The notes: generated by a model from the sequence alone, not told the origin. A stretch of 64,000 nt of DNA from Lathyrus oleraceus (GCF_024323335.1 NC_066579.1:351795400-351859399); one strand, 5' to 3'. Counted from the stretch's first letter, positions 1-11,818 are shown. Numbers and translations: made by a program.

Positions 1-1040
1 ACTATCCGTACACTTCAACAAGTTACAGTCTTTCTCACCTAATCTCTACCCGTGCAACTTCTACCTAAGCACTCTTAGATATGAGAACCCACTCACTTCC
101 CTTACAATCACACACCAGTGATCTTAAACAACAATCCCTTGTGAAAAGAAAATACTTTTCAATTACAAACTCTTGATTTTACTTCACAGTTTCAATCAAG
201 AAGACACACTCTTGATCTTGCTTCACAGCTTTGATCAAGAAGACACACACTTGATCTTGCTTCACAGCTTTGATCAAGTGGACACACACTCTTGCTTAAC
301 AGCTTTAGAGTGACAAATTACAACCACAAATCAGTCCAATTCAATCATCAATGGATGACTTGAATAACCTACAAGTCTTACGACTAAACAGACACAAACC
401 CTAACTCTCTCTCTATATTTCGCTCAGTCTTGGTTGTGTGTTCAAACAGGTTTTCTAAGTCCCTTTTTATAGAAGCATTGGACATCATAAAAACCCTAAA
501 TATATTTTCCAATCAAATCTTTTTATAACAATTGTAGAGATCTCCTTGGAAAATAAGCAAATATGGTTATAATCCATGATTGAGTGCGCCAGCTAGCCAT
601 ATCTTCAATCATCCAATGATTGCAATTAATTGTGCAATCACAAAACACCAGACATTCATACTGAATGTTCTGTGTACAGGATGTCATGACATCGGGTCTG
701 ACATCCTGGAAAAATCCTGCATAATCCAATTTCCTTTTATAGCAGGTACAACCATATCAGATACCATGACATTGTGTATGTCATCTGAAACAATCCTGCA
801 TGAACATGTCTTCCATATAAGCTCCAACAGGTACAACCAATATCAGAAGCCTTGTCATTGTATGTGGCATTCTGAAACAATCATGCTTGCACATGTTCTT
901 TAACTCCAGCAGGTACATAGGATATCTCATGTTAAGACATCACACATGACATCTTGTGAACACTCTTTGTTTTACCAAAATTGCTGCCAACACTTAGAAT
1001 CAACAGAATGCAAAATGCAGGCAAAAAATGCTCAAAAAAC
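1..1040. repeat. Unclassified repetitive, LTR-like stretch
   Basis: I see no convincing gene here. It holds a 39-bp tandem repeat at about 171-305 and a two-unit repeat of about 84 bp at 743-909, whose units begin with CAGGTACAACCA and contain CTGAAACAATC. The short-repeat texture resembles plant LTRs, but no second LTR, primer site or coding remnant was found, so the element type is open. Short open frames in this stretch show no recognisable domain. Confidence 0.35.
171..305. repeat. 39-bp tandem repeat whose units are palindromic
   Basis: About three and a half units start near 171, 210, 249 and 290. Each carries CTTGATC near its start and GATCAAG near its end around the core TTGCTTCACAGC, so a single unit can fold as a hairpin. 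The first unit is more diverged and the last is truncated. The function is unknown. Confidence 0.7.
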
Positions 1041-1443
1041 TAACGTGAATCCACTAAAATGATCAGCACGGAATACATTTCTGGAAAACATATATGTTTT
1101 GATCAAATTTTGAAGTGAAAATATCCTGTTGAAAAGGCTCATAAGGGTCAAAATGGTATCAAAAATGGTATCGGAAAAATTAAGCGAGCACGCTGGGTCA
1201 AACTTCCTGAACCGTAGTTTAATAATATCGACGTGTGCAAGCCCGACCTTTAAACTTTTCTCCTGCTAAATTTATGTACATTTGAAAATTGATTCAACCG
1301 GTCTGTCTGTAGATCCGAAAATTTATTATGGTCGATATTTTAGGCATTATGTGTGATGAAATGCATGTTATGCTATGTAGATGATGCAAAGTAAAGTTAA
1401 TGCATGAATGTTTTAAAATGACCCGAAAAAATTGGAGTATGAC
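1035..1443 (+). repeat. Diverged LTR 3' end (copy 1 of a pair)
   Basis: This stretch is clearly related to 4340-4733. Shared blocks include ACATTTGAAAATTGATTC, AATTTATTATGG, TTTTAGGCATTATG and a closing TGACA. Two such ends about 3.3 kb apart look like the remains of two LTRs of one old gypsy-type element, or of two related solo LTRs. Divergence is high. The orientation is assumed from the TGACA end. Confidence 0.5.
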
Positions 1444-1539
1444 ACAATCGCTGAGAAAATTGTAAGTAGGATTTTTTATGCATATCTTATGTGTTATTTA
1501 AATCCCTTTGATGATAAACAATGTATGTCTTATCATGTT

Positions 1540-1752
1540 GTGTATGATTCATTGGTTAACTCATCTCGTGAAGGTTCCTTTGCTCCAGAACCACGACATG
1601 ATATATTAGTAGAAGCAATCCGAACAAATGAGCATGGTGGGCGTGTTTGTGGGGTTGGAGATGGAATCAACCAGAGAGTGTTTTTTGGTACGTTTAAAAA
1701 AACATTGGGAATGTGCAAAAAGAAACGTTGGAAGAGCTTTAAGGGAAGATAG
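1540..1752 (+). pseudogene. En/Spm-type transposase fragment (Transposase_24-like)
   Basis: The translated frame contains a block ending EHGGRVCGVGDGIN followed by a phenylalanine-glycine pair. It resembles the conserved 'EHGGRVRGVG...FFG' motif of plant Ptta/En/Spm (CACTA) transposase-related proteins, and the preceding arginine/isoleucine-rich helix also fits. Only about 70 residues are recognisable. There is no start, no catalytic core and no terminal repeats nearby, so this is a dead fragment caught between LTR relics. The family assignment is from memory of the motif. Confidence 0.55.
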
Positions 1753-1799
1753 ATACTCAAAAGCAAGAATTTGACGAGTGTCATAACTCAATTTTGTCC

Positions 1800-2360
1800 G
1801 GGAATTTTAAATTCATCTGATACATATCCATTTGTCAAGTTATGCATTTTTAGCTATATGCATATTATTCATCAAATAAAGTTATCATAATTATGTATGT
1901 ATGCATATATAGTAAAAAAAAGTCAACATAAAGTTAATATTTTATATGTTGAAGAAATTGACTAAAATTGTATTTTTTTCATTATGCATTTTGAAAAATA
2001 AATTCATGATCATTTGATTTATCATCAAAATATCCATTTGAATTTTATTAATCATTTGCATTCATCATAAAACAAGAATCAATATTTCTAGAAGGCGCAA
2101 AATATCTCTCATTTATTATATCATTATTCCATGCATTTGTTATATCATTATTCCATGCATATATTACATCATTATTCATTATTTAATTAAATAAGTTTCT
2201 AGAAGACACTCACACTTTTTGTATAATTCATAAACTACCATTTTTAGAGTCTATTCTCATTCACAAATTACACCACCAATAATTCACAAAAACTAAGTCA
2301 AAACTCTCTTCGTTTTTCTCTTCATTTTATTTCAAGTCATTTCTTTCTTTTTATTGAATA
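1800..2360. other. AT-rich spacer, nothing recognised
   Basis: This low-complexity AT-rich sequence has a short duplicated phrase (TATCATTATTCCATGCAT occurs twice near 2125-2160). I see no coding potential or element ends. Confidence 0.4.
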
Positions 2361-2366
2361 TGTAGG

Positions 2367-2855
2367 CTCTTATGCTTGTTCTTTAGTTAATTCTATTGCA
2401 TTTTTACTCTTACTTTATTTATTTAGTACCTTAATCATCACCATTTTGCATGGAAACTCAATTCATTTTAAATAAAGAGTTGAAAAGTGTTCTTGAACCT
2501 CCATAAGCAAAAGTGATTTGTTGTTATTTAGATGACTCTTATGTTTTGTTCTTTATTTAATTCTATTGTATTTTTACTCTTTATTTATTTATTTAGTACC
2601 TTAATCATCACCAGTATGCATGAAAACTCAATTGATTATAAATCAAGACTTGAAAAGTGTTCTTGAACCTCCATAAGCAAAGGTGACTTCTTGTTGTTTA
2701 AATAACTCTTATGCTTGTTCTTTATTTAATTCTATTGTATTTTTACTTTTGTTTTATTTATTTAGTACTTTAATAATCACCATTTTGCATGAAAACTCAA
2801 TTGATTTCAAAATTAAGAGTTTAAAGTGTTCTTGAACCTTCATGAATAAAAATGG
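2367..2855. repeat. Three-copy tandem repeat, period about 170 bp
   Basis: Units begin CTCTTATG at 2367, 2536 and 2706 (spacings 169 and 170). Each contains ATTTAGTACCTTAATCATC, then GAAAACTCAATT, then AAGTGTTCTTGAACC, then a CATAAGCAAA-type end; the third unit is more diverged at its end. The period is in the range of plant satellite monomers, but three units is also consistent with a repeat inside an LTR. Confidence 0.8.
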
Positions 2856-2859
2856 TCAA

Positions 2860-3720
2860 ATGCAAATTAATGTTTGTTTTACATAAATAGTGTATCCAAT
2901 AACTTCTCAACATCATCCCGAGCATAAATCCATAGTTCGTTTGTCATGAAGGTGGATAAAATGGCAAAATTAAGCAAATATATATGTTGCTGCATTTTGT
3001 TGATTTTCGAATTTTGTTGTTATTTATTTTTTTATTTTGAATATACCATTGTGTTTGTGAGATCGAGTAGATAAATTTTCATTATTTATTTGCTTAATTT
3101 CATGAAAATTTGAGAAATTTATGGTGTTTTTACGTTTTTGTTGTAACATTTTTCTTCTATTTTTGTTACTACGAGCTTAGTAACCAAATGTGAGGTTGGG
3201 GAAGATGAAGTCTTCTCACACCACTTAATTGCTTAGCACTCCCTTGTGACCCCCTCCCCTCCTTTGGGCCTAGAGCATTTTTCTAGCTACACCCCAATTT
3301 TCGGTTTGTTTTTGTCTTTTGTATATTTTTAATTTTTTATTATTTTTTATCATTTTTTTATCTATTTATTTTTGTTCTTTCTTTTATTTCCTTTAATTTT
3401 TTTAATTCTTTTACCTCTTGTGTTGATAGTGTGTCTCCTCCCTTTTATTATTTCTTTTACCTTGTTATTGCTTTATTTATCTATTTATTTTATTGTATTT
3501 TTAGTTGATGCATAATTGTTAATCCAAAAAGACAAAATGACTATTAAAATTAACCTTTCAAAAATAATAAAATCAAAGGTGCGCTATCAACATCAAGTAC
3601 ATTTTTCAAAATCATTTACAATTCCCTTTTCATTTCAAGTGCAAATTAAAATCTCGACTTATATCGAGTATTTTATCCAAATTAAACTAATATACTTAAT
3701 TATACTTAAAACACTATTTC
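2860..3720. other. AT-rich intergenic or LTR sequence
   Basis: The sequence is T-rich, with no recognisable coding domain. A GAGGTTGGGGAAGATGAAG stretch near 3191 followed by AT-rich sequence could be LTR or untranslated sequence of the element whose LTR end lies at 4340-4733. No boundary could be fixed. Confidence 0.3.
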
Positions 3721-3726
3721 ATTTAG

Positions 3727-4115
3727 AGATGAAAATGGGGATGATCTCGAGCCTTCGATTCCTCTTCTCAATTGTTTGGGTATGAGTTATCTTACTTGAT
3801 TATTCAAATAATTGTCATCTCTTAAACATTCCTAATCCGATCAAATCCAAATCATTTTTACAATACCTTAGACGGAAAAGGAAGTGGTATAGAGCCTTCT
3901 ATTCTCTTTCCCGAATACTTGGATACGAGTTCCCTTACTGGACCATTCGAGTATTCATCGTCCATTCAAAATACCCTAACATCATATAAATCCTTTCATA
4001 ATTAAGGATGAAAAGGGAGATGGTCTATAGCCTTCGATTCCTCTCCTCGATTATTTGGATATGAGTTTCTTTACTCGACTATTCGAGTAATCATCATCCA
4101 ACAAAACACTCAACA
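3727..4115. repeat. Three-copy tandem repeat, period about 140 bp
   Basis: Three imperfect units begin near 3727 (GATGAAAATGGGG), 3870 (GACGGAAAAGG) and 4009 (GATGAAAAGGGAG). Each contains a GCCTTCGATTCCTCT-like phrase, then GGATATGAGTT, TTACTCGA and a TATTCGAGTAATCATC-like end. It lies just upstream of the diverged LTR end at 4340-4733, so it is probably an internal repeat of that LTR. Confidence 0.75.
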
Positions 4116-4339
4116 CATTAAACTTTTTTTTCGCCCCCATGCGATCGAAACCTTTTCAGAAAGAACATTGTTTCAGAAACAAACTAAAACAAAAAAAATT
4201 AAACTACTCTAAATAATCAAAATTAGATCGAAACGAAAACATAAAAAAAATATTTAATTATTTTGAATATTTTGATAAATAAATAAAAATAAAAAGACTC
4301 AAAATGAATAAAAATAAGGTACAAAAAGTCAGAAAAATT

Positions 4340-4733
4340 AAAATGAATGCACCAAAATGATCATCGTGAAATAAACTTTTCGGAAACATACAAGTTTTGA
4401 TTAATTTTTGAAATAAAAAATACTGGTTAAAAGGCTCAGGCTTATCAAAATAAGACGAAAAAAGTAGTCGAAAAATTAAAATGAGCACGGCAGATTAAAC
4501 TACACGGACCATAGATAAATAAAAATGACGTTTGTAAGTTCGATTTTGAAATTTTTCGCTCGCATGTACATTTGAAAATTGATTCAACCGGTCTGTATAA
4601 CCAAAAATTTATTATGGTTGACATTTTAGGCATTATGCGAGATAAAATGTATGTTATGTTATGCAGATGATGTTAATGACCCGACGAATGTATCGATTAA
4701 GTTATTTAGGGTCAAAATTGGTGTGTGACATTC
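4340..4733 (+). repeat. Diverged LTR 3' end (copy 2 of a pair)
   Basis: This is homologous to 1035-1443 along its length and also closes in GTGTGACA. It is probably the end of the LTR whose body includes the repeat at 3727-4115. The copia gag relic on the opposite strand begins immediately downstream. Confidence 0.5.
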
Positions 4734-4754
4734 ACCAACCGAGTAATTCTCTTC

Positions 4755-5125
4755 GTAAAATTGTTGATGGTCTTCTTCTCCTCCATTTGAATAAACTCAA
4801 GTTGTCTTTTATGAGTTTGTAAACCTTCATCTTTTCAGCCCCTGCATACATCTTCTTCAAGATTTCCCACGCATGTTTCGATGATTCGCAATCACCAACT
4901 TTCTTAAAATTATCTGTATCAACACATTGATGTATAAAAAATAACGCCTTGGAATATTTCTTCTTCTCTTCCTTATGCATTGCTCGTTACACATCTGCTT
5001 CACCTTTAACAAGAGAATTTATATCGTTCTTGATCACTTCAAGATCATCTTGGTAGCCGAACAACACCTTCTTTTATTTGCACCACTTGTCATAATTCTT
5101 CGCATAAAAGATTGAGAGATTTGCA
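4755..5125 (-). pseudogene. Ty1/copia gag relic (UBN2-type)
   Basis: On the minus strand the frames read YDKWCK, then LFGYQDDLEVIK, then a segment with ALFFIHQCVD, GDCESSKHAWEIL and MYAGAEK. This matches, piece by piece, the gag start of the copia element at 46650-46078 in this window (FGYQDVLEVIK, KALFLIHSCVD, GDCDSAKQAWEVL, YAGAAK). An in-frame stop and a frameshift break it. No LTRs, protease or pol follow, so it is a truncated dead copy. It lies about 450 bp upstream of ERF copy 1. Confidence 0.75.
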
Positions 5126-5559
5126 TGAATTCTTACAATTAATTTTTTTTTGAAAATATTTAATGTGTAATCAATTGAGATATTATATCAACCGGTTGCA
5201 CTAACTCATTGTTTTAATTCTTAACTAATTTTACACAAGTGTAATCGATTAACATATTATGTCACTCGAGTGCACTTTGTTGCTCGTTCTATTAGCCAAT
5301 ATTAAAGGAGTGTAAAGGTTAACATAAAAGTGCAACCAATTATATGCACATGAATTACTTTAATCATTTAAAATAAAAGAGAAAAATGAATGATCCATTT
5401 TAATTTCCAATACATCTTTTTTAATTCCACTCTCTAATTATTATTACTTTAATTATTTTCAATAATTGATAATAAATATTTTAGTAAAAATATAATTCTC
5501 TCTCTTTTTTTATCGATTTTGAATCATTCATCATGAAACGGAATAAATAAATTTTAGGA

Positions 5560-5914
5560 ATCCAATTTTGTCACTTTATATCGATATGTTCATCTGGATT
5601 ATTATTATAATTATAATATAATAATATAAATTACAAAACATGGTCCAAATGTTTCGATTCTTATTTCCATGGCCGCATAGTGAACTTAATCTCCTCTCTT
5701 TATATCTTACACAAGCTTCTAACTGCGTTGACCATTCACAATTAGTCAATTTTCATCAATCGCTTCACTTATGCACCTATATATACTCACCCGCAAAACT
5801 CTACTCTAAAAACATCATACAACAGAGATCATATTCTTCTTAATAAAAACATAACAACACTTGTGATTAAATTTTAAGTGTTTCTATAGTTACTTTCTCA
5901 GAGACCATAAAAAA
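5560..5914 (+). promoter_or_regulatory. Promoter region of ERF copy 1 (degenerate)
   Basis: It is homologous to the regions upstream of the other two ERF copies (TCATGAAACG, ATATGTTCA, GTGGTCCAAAT-like, CCATGGCCGC). A TATA box CTATATATAC lies at 5777-5786. A TTGAC core (W-box-like) lies near 5725. The CACGTG present in copies 2 and 3 is missing here. Which sites work is inference. Confidence 0.6.
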
Positions 5915-5923
5915 GTGAACATA

Positions 5924-6369
5924 GTGAAAACAAATGTGGAGAAACCTGCGGCGGAACAAAGTGATTCATTGTTCCGAGGAGTGAGGAAGAGGAAGTGGGG
6001 AAAATATGTGTCGGAAATTAGATTACCAAACAGCCGTCAAAGAATATTGTTAGGTTCTTACGACTCGGCAGAAAAAGCTGCGCGTGCATTTGACGCGGCT
6101 ATGTTCTGCTTACGTGGCAGCGGTGCCAGGTTTAATTTCCCGACTAATATTCCGGATATTGCCGGAGGAAGGTCCATGACCCATTCTGAGATTCAAGCAG
6201 CTGCAGCCTGTTTTTCCAATTCGGAGCCCCGTAATGAGTATTCAGGTTGACCCGATAATAGTCCGGATCAAACACCGTCTTCTTTGGTGGGGACTCCAAT
6301 CACACCATTGTTTCCTATGGATTTGCCTTCTCCAGCTCTTTCTGATGTGACGGTTCAAACGGAGAGTGA
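5924..6369 (+). pseudogene. AP2/ERF transcription factor pseudogene (ERF copy 1)
   Basis: It is nearly identical to the intact copies at 40749 and 61376 through the AP2 domain ([17 protein letters not shown], then the RAFD element), but broken in several ways. The codon aligned with their ATG reads ATA at 5924. The frame opens only from an upstream GTG at 5915, which a plant would not normally use. The invariant WLG of the domain is LLG (TGG to TTG near 6050). A CGA Arg codon has become TGA, ending the frame at 6250, well before the acidic C-terminus. After about 6369 the homology stops, and Tat-type integrase sequence follows. Readers that accept GTG starts would score a 111-residue protein. 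I infer a decayed gene whose 3' end was removed or displaced by retroelement sequence. Confidence 0.88.
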
Positions 6370-6379
6370 CCTAAGAGAG

Positions 6380-6900
6380 TATTAAGAGGGTTAAAACAAA
6401 AACTCCAAGCAGCAAAAGGAGATTGGGCAAATAAACTCCCACACATTTTCTATACGAACATGATTGTACCTCATTCAACCACATAAGAGACTCTCTTTCA
6501 CTTAACCTATGGACTGAAGACGTCATCCCGGTTAATGTAGAAGAACTAAGGTGAAGGACAACACAACCTCTAGCTATCAGAAGAAAATAATCTCAAGATA
6601 ATAAAAAAGGAGGTTGATTTCTTGGAAGAAAAGAGGACTACCGCCGCAAGCGCTTTCTTCAAACAATCGGCAACAACTAAGTACAACTAAGTACAATAAG
6701 AAAGTTAGGCCCCAAGAATTCAAACTATACAACCTATTGTTAAAGCATGCTAATATTGGAGGAAAAAACTGGAAATTTGCAGCCAACTTAAAAGGATCGT
6801 CCAAGATCAAAATCAATACAAGAAATAAGTCTTACGGTCTAGAAAATCTTACCGGTGAAACCATTTCAAGGTTGTGGAACACTACATAACTTAAATAATA
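6380..6900 (+). pseudogene. Tat-type Ty3/gypsy integrase C-terminal relic
   Basis: Shifting + strand frames read KLPHIFYT, then TKETLFHLTYG-like sequence, VIPVNVEELR, and a terminal block containing NIGGKNWKF and KSYGLENLTGETI. This order matches the end of the integrase of Tat-lineage gypsy elements (target-capture region, then the tail after the core). Frameshifts and stops are frequent. It abuts the truncated ERF copy 1 directly, so it marks the break in that gene. No LTR end is visible at the junction. Confidence 0.65.
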
Positions 6901-8163
6901 TTATAGCTGAGTGTTTCAAAATTTGTCCAAATGTGTAATAACTCACAATTATGTAATACTTTAAAGTAAATAATATAATACTCTTTGTAGGAATTATTGA
7001 TAATTTTCATTAAAAAAAGTAGTAGGCAAAGACAACTCTGGCACACCAAACCATAACCCGCACACTCCATGTTAGTAGCTAACCACTCTAGAGCATAGGT
7101 AGTGAAATCCAGGATACGTCGAATCTAAATTAGGTTTAAACCTAAGGGCAAACAAGAGGACACGACTCTTGGTCGGGCATGGTCCTCACCGATGTCACAT
7201 GTCACAATGTTTCCAAGTAAAGGGACGAGTAAATACCAACGAGCTATGAAGGAAAGCAAAGTGATGGAACAAAATCATAGACAAATAAAATGAAATAAAA
7301 TTTCATGTGAACAAAGTGATGAAACAAAATCACATGTGAAAAAGAAGTATTACACCTGGGAGACAGGCAAAGTCTCAGTGGTAGTGGGAGGATGAATAGG
7401 AGCACTAGCTACAGAAGGATAATTAAGTGTCAAAATTACATAAAATACGCACACATTTATTAACTTATTTTATACAGAATCAATACAAACCTGTTAGCTG
7501 CCAAATTTCGACCACAATGAAGGGAGAAATCAGGACAGCAGAGATGTGATCGAAAGCGAAGTCGACAGAGGGAGAAATCAGGAAAGCGAATTCGACAAAA
7601 GGGGTGATCCTGTCGAAGTCGAAGTGAAACGTGTCATGATGGACACCGATCGTGGGAAGTTACTAGAGACGTGGGTTGACAGGCTCCGACACATGGCGCC
7701 TCATGAATGAGTCATAACCTCCTGGCAGCTATTTTTTATTACTATTGGTAAAGTGTCGAAGTAGATGTGATTTTCATTTCTAAGGGAACATTGGTAACAT
7801 TGCAATGGGAAAACACTTGAACAATTAAGCGTCTGAGAGAAAAGAGTTAACTTCCTACAAAATGTACACCTGCTTCCACATTTGTTTTCAAACCATTTAA
7901 CTTGTCAAGTCATTTCATTTGTTTTGTTTATTTACATCTTTATCTTAATTTTATCCTCTTTTACTTTTACTGCACTTTCTATTTGCAAACATTTTACTTA
8001 TTATTCTATTGTTCTAAACACTTTACCAACAAACACACCATATACTCAACACCTATTAGTCTAGGACTTTGTAGTCAGTCCTGCAAGTAAATCTCGATAG
8101 GAAGGCTAGAGATTGTTGCGTTAACGAATTGGCACACCTGGTGAGACACAGTATGTTCAGTAT
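6900..8163 (+). repeat. LTR/leader region of a decayed Tat-type element
   Basis: This non-coding stretch precedes the gag at 8164. Its last part contains CCTGCAAGTAAATCTCGATAG, GGAAGGCTAGAG and TTGGCACACCTGGTGAGAC (about 8131-8149), which looks like a degenerate LTR end followed by a primer-binding site of the TGGCAC...GTGGGAC type. A short repeat (GAACAAAGTGATG, AACAAAATCA) occurs twice near 7260-7340. The 5' boundary and the target duplication of this older element were not found. Confidence 0.45.
8129..8150 (+). other. Possible primer-binding site of the decayed Tat element
   Basis: TTGGCACACCTGGTGAGAC sits 15 bp before the gag ATG at 8164, just after an LTR-end-like sequence. A tRNA-complementary site is expected here. 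The match to any particular tRNA is too degenerate to name. Confidence 0.35.
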
Positions 8164-10572
8164 ATGCAACTACGTAGTGGAAAAATGGTGTCACCACGTC
8201 CAAACGAAGAAACGTCTTCGAGAGGATACAGAGTTGCATCGCAAGCGACTGATGTTGGTTCTGGCATTATACCTACGGTTTCGAATGCATATAGTGGACC
8301 AATTTTAATACTGCGTCATCCTGAAACTCCAAGGTCGACGACGACGGGAACTTCAGGGCAATACATGCCCAGTTTTACAGTCCCTATGTATAGAACGTTG
8401 GGAATGCCAATTGATTTTATGAAAAGTATGCATAATACCAGTTCGACATTTGGCGAAACACCATCGTCGCCATTCCCACGCTACCAGGGGTTAGGATCTT
8501 TGGAAAACCAATTTGGTCGACCCCCAGGTCTAGGATTGCTATCTCAGTCAATCCCAACTTTCACATCAAGTTCTGTCGCAGTCTTGAGACAGCGGATGGA
8601 TGAAAGCAATCACGAAATGATCCACATGCTGACTCAACAAATGGGTACCATATTGAGACCTTTAATTCAGGATTCGACCTAGAGTTACCAAAAACTGGCA
8701 ACTCAGATGACCCGAATAGGGGATTTCCTATGGGCCCCTAGAGCGCAAGTTTGTCAGACTCACCCACCTCCACCTCGACCGGAAACCCCGGTTCGACATG
8801 AGGAGATGGCAGACGAGACGATCGAACAAGAATACGAGGAAGTCGAACCAATACCTAGGGTGGCCCAAAGGCCTCCCGTTGTATTAGTTAATAGAAACCA
8901 AGATCCCGACCATGTGGTCAGGAAGATTCGACAAGAGGTAATGGTTTGGGAGTAAGACTTAGAAGTTATTGTCGAACGAATCATAGTTCAAAACGGGATA
9001 AACCCAGGCCTACAGAGGCCGACATATTCTTCTCCCTTACCAGATTTTGTTTTACAAACAGAATTACCTAGGGAGTGGACGGTTCCAAAATTCACCAAGT
9101 TCGCTGGAGACACCGAAGAGTCTACCGTCGAACATGTTACCAGATATCAAACCGAAGTTGGCGACATAGCAAATAATGAGGATTTGAAGTTGAAATACTT
9201 TCCAAGTTCTCTTACAAAAAAATGCATTCATATGGTTTACAACGCTACCTCCACAATCCGTCTAAATATGTACACAATTAGAGAGGTTGTTCCATGAACA
9301 GCTTTACATGGGACAATCAAAAAATAAGTCTGAAAGAACTAGTCAGCGTCAAATAAAAGACTGCTGAGTCAGTCGATCAGTACCTCAACAGGTTTAGACT
9401 TTTGAATGCTAGATGCTTTACTCAAGTCCCTGAGTACGTATTAGTCGAAATGGCCACAAGTGGTCTAGACTATTCTATCATAAAGAAGTTAGATACACAA
9501 TATCTGAGGGATATGGCGTAATTAATTGATAGGGTTCGACACATAGAACACTTGAAAGTCGAAAAGACCAAAATTGGTCGATACCATTAGAAAGAGAAAG
9601 TGTCTTATATAGCAGTTGATGAATACTCTTTTGACGATGAAGAGTTTGTCGACGAAAGTGAAGTCAACGTGGTTGAACTCAAGCCTGGACCTCCTTACGT
9701 GTGTAAAGTATTAAAACCATCGAACGAGAAAAATCCCATCGAAGCAGAAAAAATGGATAAATACGTTGATAAAAATTACACGTTTGATGTGTCTATGTGT
9801 GACGAGATCTTTGATTTGTTAGTTAAAGATGGTCAAATTATTGTTCCTCGGGTTTTAAAGGACCCCCCTTTAGAACAGAAAAACAAAAGGGGATTTTGCA
9901 AGTTTCATAACTCTCTTGGTCATAAAACTTATCAATGTGTTCTTTTCAGGGATTTGGTGCAAAACGCATTGAAAGAAGGCAGGCTTCAATTTGGCGAAAG
10001 ACCAAAGATGCAAGTGGAATCTGATCCTCTAAAGGTTGAAGAAGCCTTGTACTCTGAACCCTTTAAATTCATGATGATGGAGACCATTGATGGTCTCATG
10101 GAGTCTCTGGATGTTGAGTCTTTAGCTGAATCTTTTGAGGTATTAATGGTTGAAACTACTGATGGTTTCGACAAGAGAACTGAAGGTGAACTGGAAGTGG
10201 TTTATCCTCAAGCAAGTGAAGACCTAACAGATTTCCAAGAGAAATGCAAAGTGAGTGGGTCAAAAGCGGTACTATGACCAAGATGTAACGCTATGTTCGA
10301 CGAGAAATCCACTGAAAGATTTGAAGCTAACAAAAAGAAGGCACAAAAAGAAGAGAAATCTATCATCCCCATATTTGTGTTCGACAAATATGGAACACCA
10401 CACTGAAACAGAGATTCCCCCTAAGTCGGATGAGGAGGAACCTGAGTATTCTCCCCAGTCCGATGAAGAGTTCGATGAGGATATGTATGACGATACTAAT
10501 GATGACACTTATGGTGAAGATTGCATCGTTAACTGTGACATCGTATCAGTGTTACATGCAGAATATGATATG
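8164..10572 (+). pseudogene. Tat-type Ty3/gypsy gag (decayed), upstream half of a split element
   Basis: The ORF starts MQLRSGK at 8164 and continues in pieces: 8164-8682, 8707-8955, then shifting frames at 9000-9600, then 9600-10277 and 10255-10572. The middle holds the gag core (WTVPKFTKFAGDT, followed by a helix-rich part with QYLNRFRLLNA-like sequence in another frame). Farther on is CKFHNSLGHKTYQC, the short Cys/His knuckle typical of Tat-lineage gag proteins. The C-terminal part is very acidic (runs of Asp/Glu at about 10430-10520). Gag would package the element RNA. At least three frameshifts and several stops kill it. At 10572 the frame is cut by the Ogre-like insertion and resumes in register at 28139. 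Confidence 0.8.
10568..10572. repeat. Target-site duplication ATATG, left copy
   Basis: The five bases ATATG directly precede the TGTAACACC start of the 5' LTR. The same five bases follow the 3' LTR at 28139-28143. Five base pairs is the usual duplication for Ty3/gypsy integrases. Confidence 0.93.
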
Positions 10573-11818
10573 TGTAACACCTCAAAATTTGCCCTCCTCT
10601 TCTTGGGATTAGTTTCGCATATTGCATTTCACTTTTAGGACATTAGGCATTGCATATTGCATATCATGTGGAAATAAGGGAGTCATCCTCCAAAGTCTTT
10701 TCAGAAGATTGGAGGTTACATGGTTCAAGCCTGAGGGTTTCCATGAATTAATCATCAACCATCTGAGGGTTTGCATTCCAGTTAGGGTTTTCTTGGTTCT
10801 TCAAGGAGGTTGAGCATTATCTTGTTTGCAGGGATATGTCACCATTATCATGGTTATGTCATCATCAAGGGCTTCATGATTCAGGCTCAGGTTCCTTTGG
10901 ATTAGGGTTTTGACCTCTGGTCAACCCTAATCAATGTATTCTTCCAGCCAGGGTTTCTCAAGAAGATGAGGCATTCTATTGAGATGAGGATCACATGAGT
11001 ATGATTTTGAGCTTACAAGAGCTAGGGTTTCATTTCTGAGCCATTTCCTCAAGTGGTGGAGGCTCAAGCTGATCAGAGCATTTCTAGGTCATCTAAGGAC
11101 CAAAGAAGTCAACTGTAAAGTCAACTGAGGGCTATGAGGTGGGGAAATGAGTTTCAACATCTCAATCATGTTCAAAAGAGTTTCATTTGTCATTTCAAAC
11201 ATCTATCTTGAAGAATTTGAAGTCAGGACAAAAGTTTCCAAAAATGGAAAGTGACCTGTAATTGAAAGTTTCCAAAAATGGCAAGTTTTTGGTCCACATT
11301 CAACTTAACTTTCCAACATCAAAGAAGCTTCAATTGAAATTTTGGTGAACATGAAATTTTAAGATCTTTCTCTCCTCTTTTCAAAAAGTCCTAGATCATG
11401 ATCATCTGATAAATGGTTGAGGAGTTATGGCCAAATGATCACAAAGTATACATGGAATTTCAAAGTGGCATAACTTTTGATCCAAAACTCCAAATTGAGT
11501 CACTCTTTTTGCAAAATGCTTCTTGTGACCAATATTTTCCAAATCAACCATTGCCTTGCATGGAAAAAGCTCATGTGATAACTTGTTCATTCATGCATTT
11601 TGGAGGGAAAATTGACAATTTGAATTTGGTTGATTATGCAAGCCATTTGATCATTCCATTGTGTTTATTAGATGATTTTGAGTGAAATTGGACCATTGCA
11701 TGGCACTATTCACGTATGGTTTATGCATGCTACCTCATTTTTCATTTTTTTGCAAAACACTTCATAATTCATTCAAGATTAACCAAGCTTAATGTGGATT
11801 AGCATTGTGATTAGTGAA

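Noticed and set aside
580..903. 107-codon + strand frame
   Set aside because: It covers a two-unit DNA repeat, has no known domain and no promoter context, and the same bases are open on the other strand.
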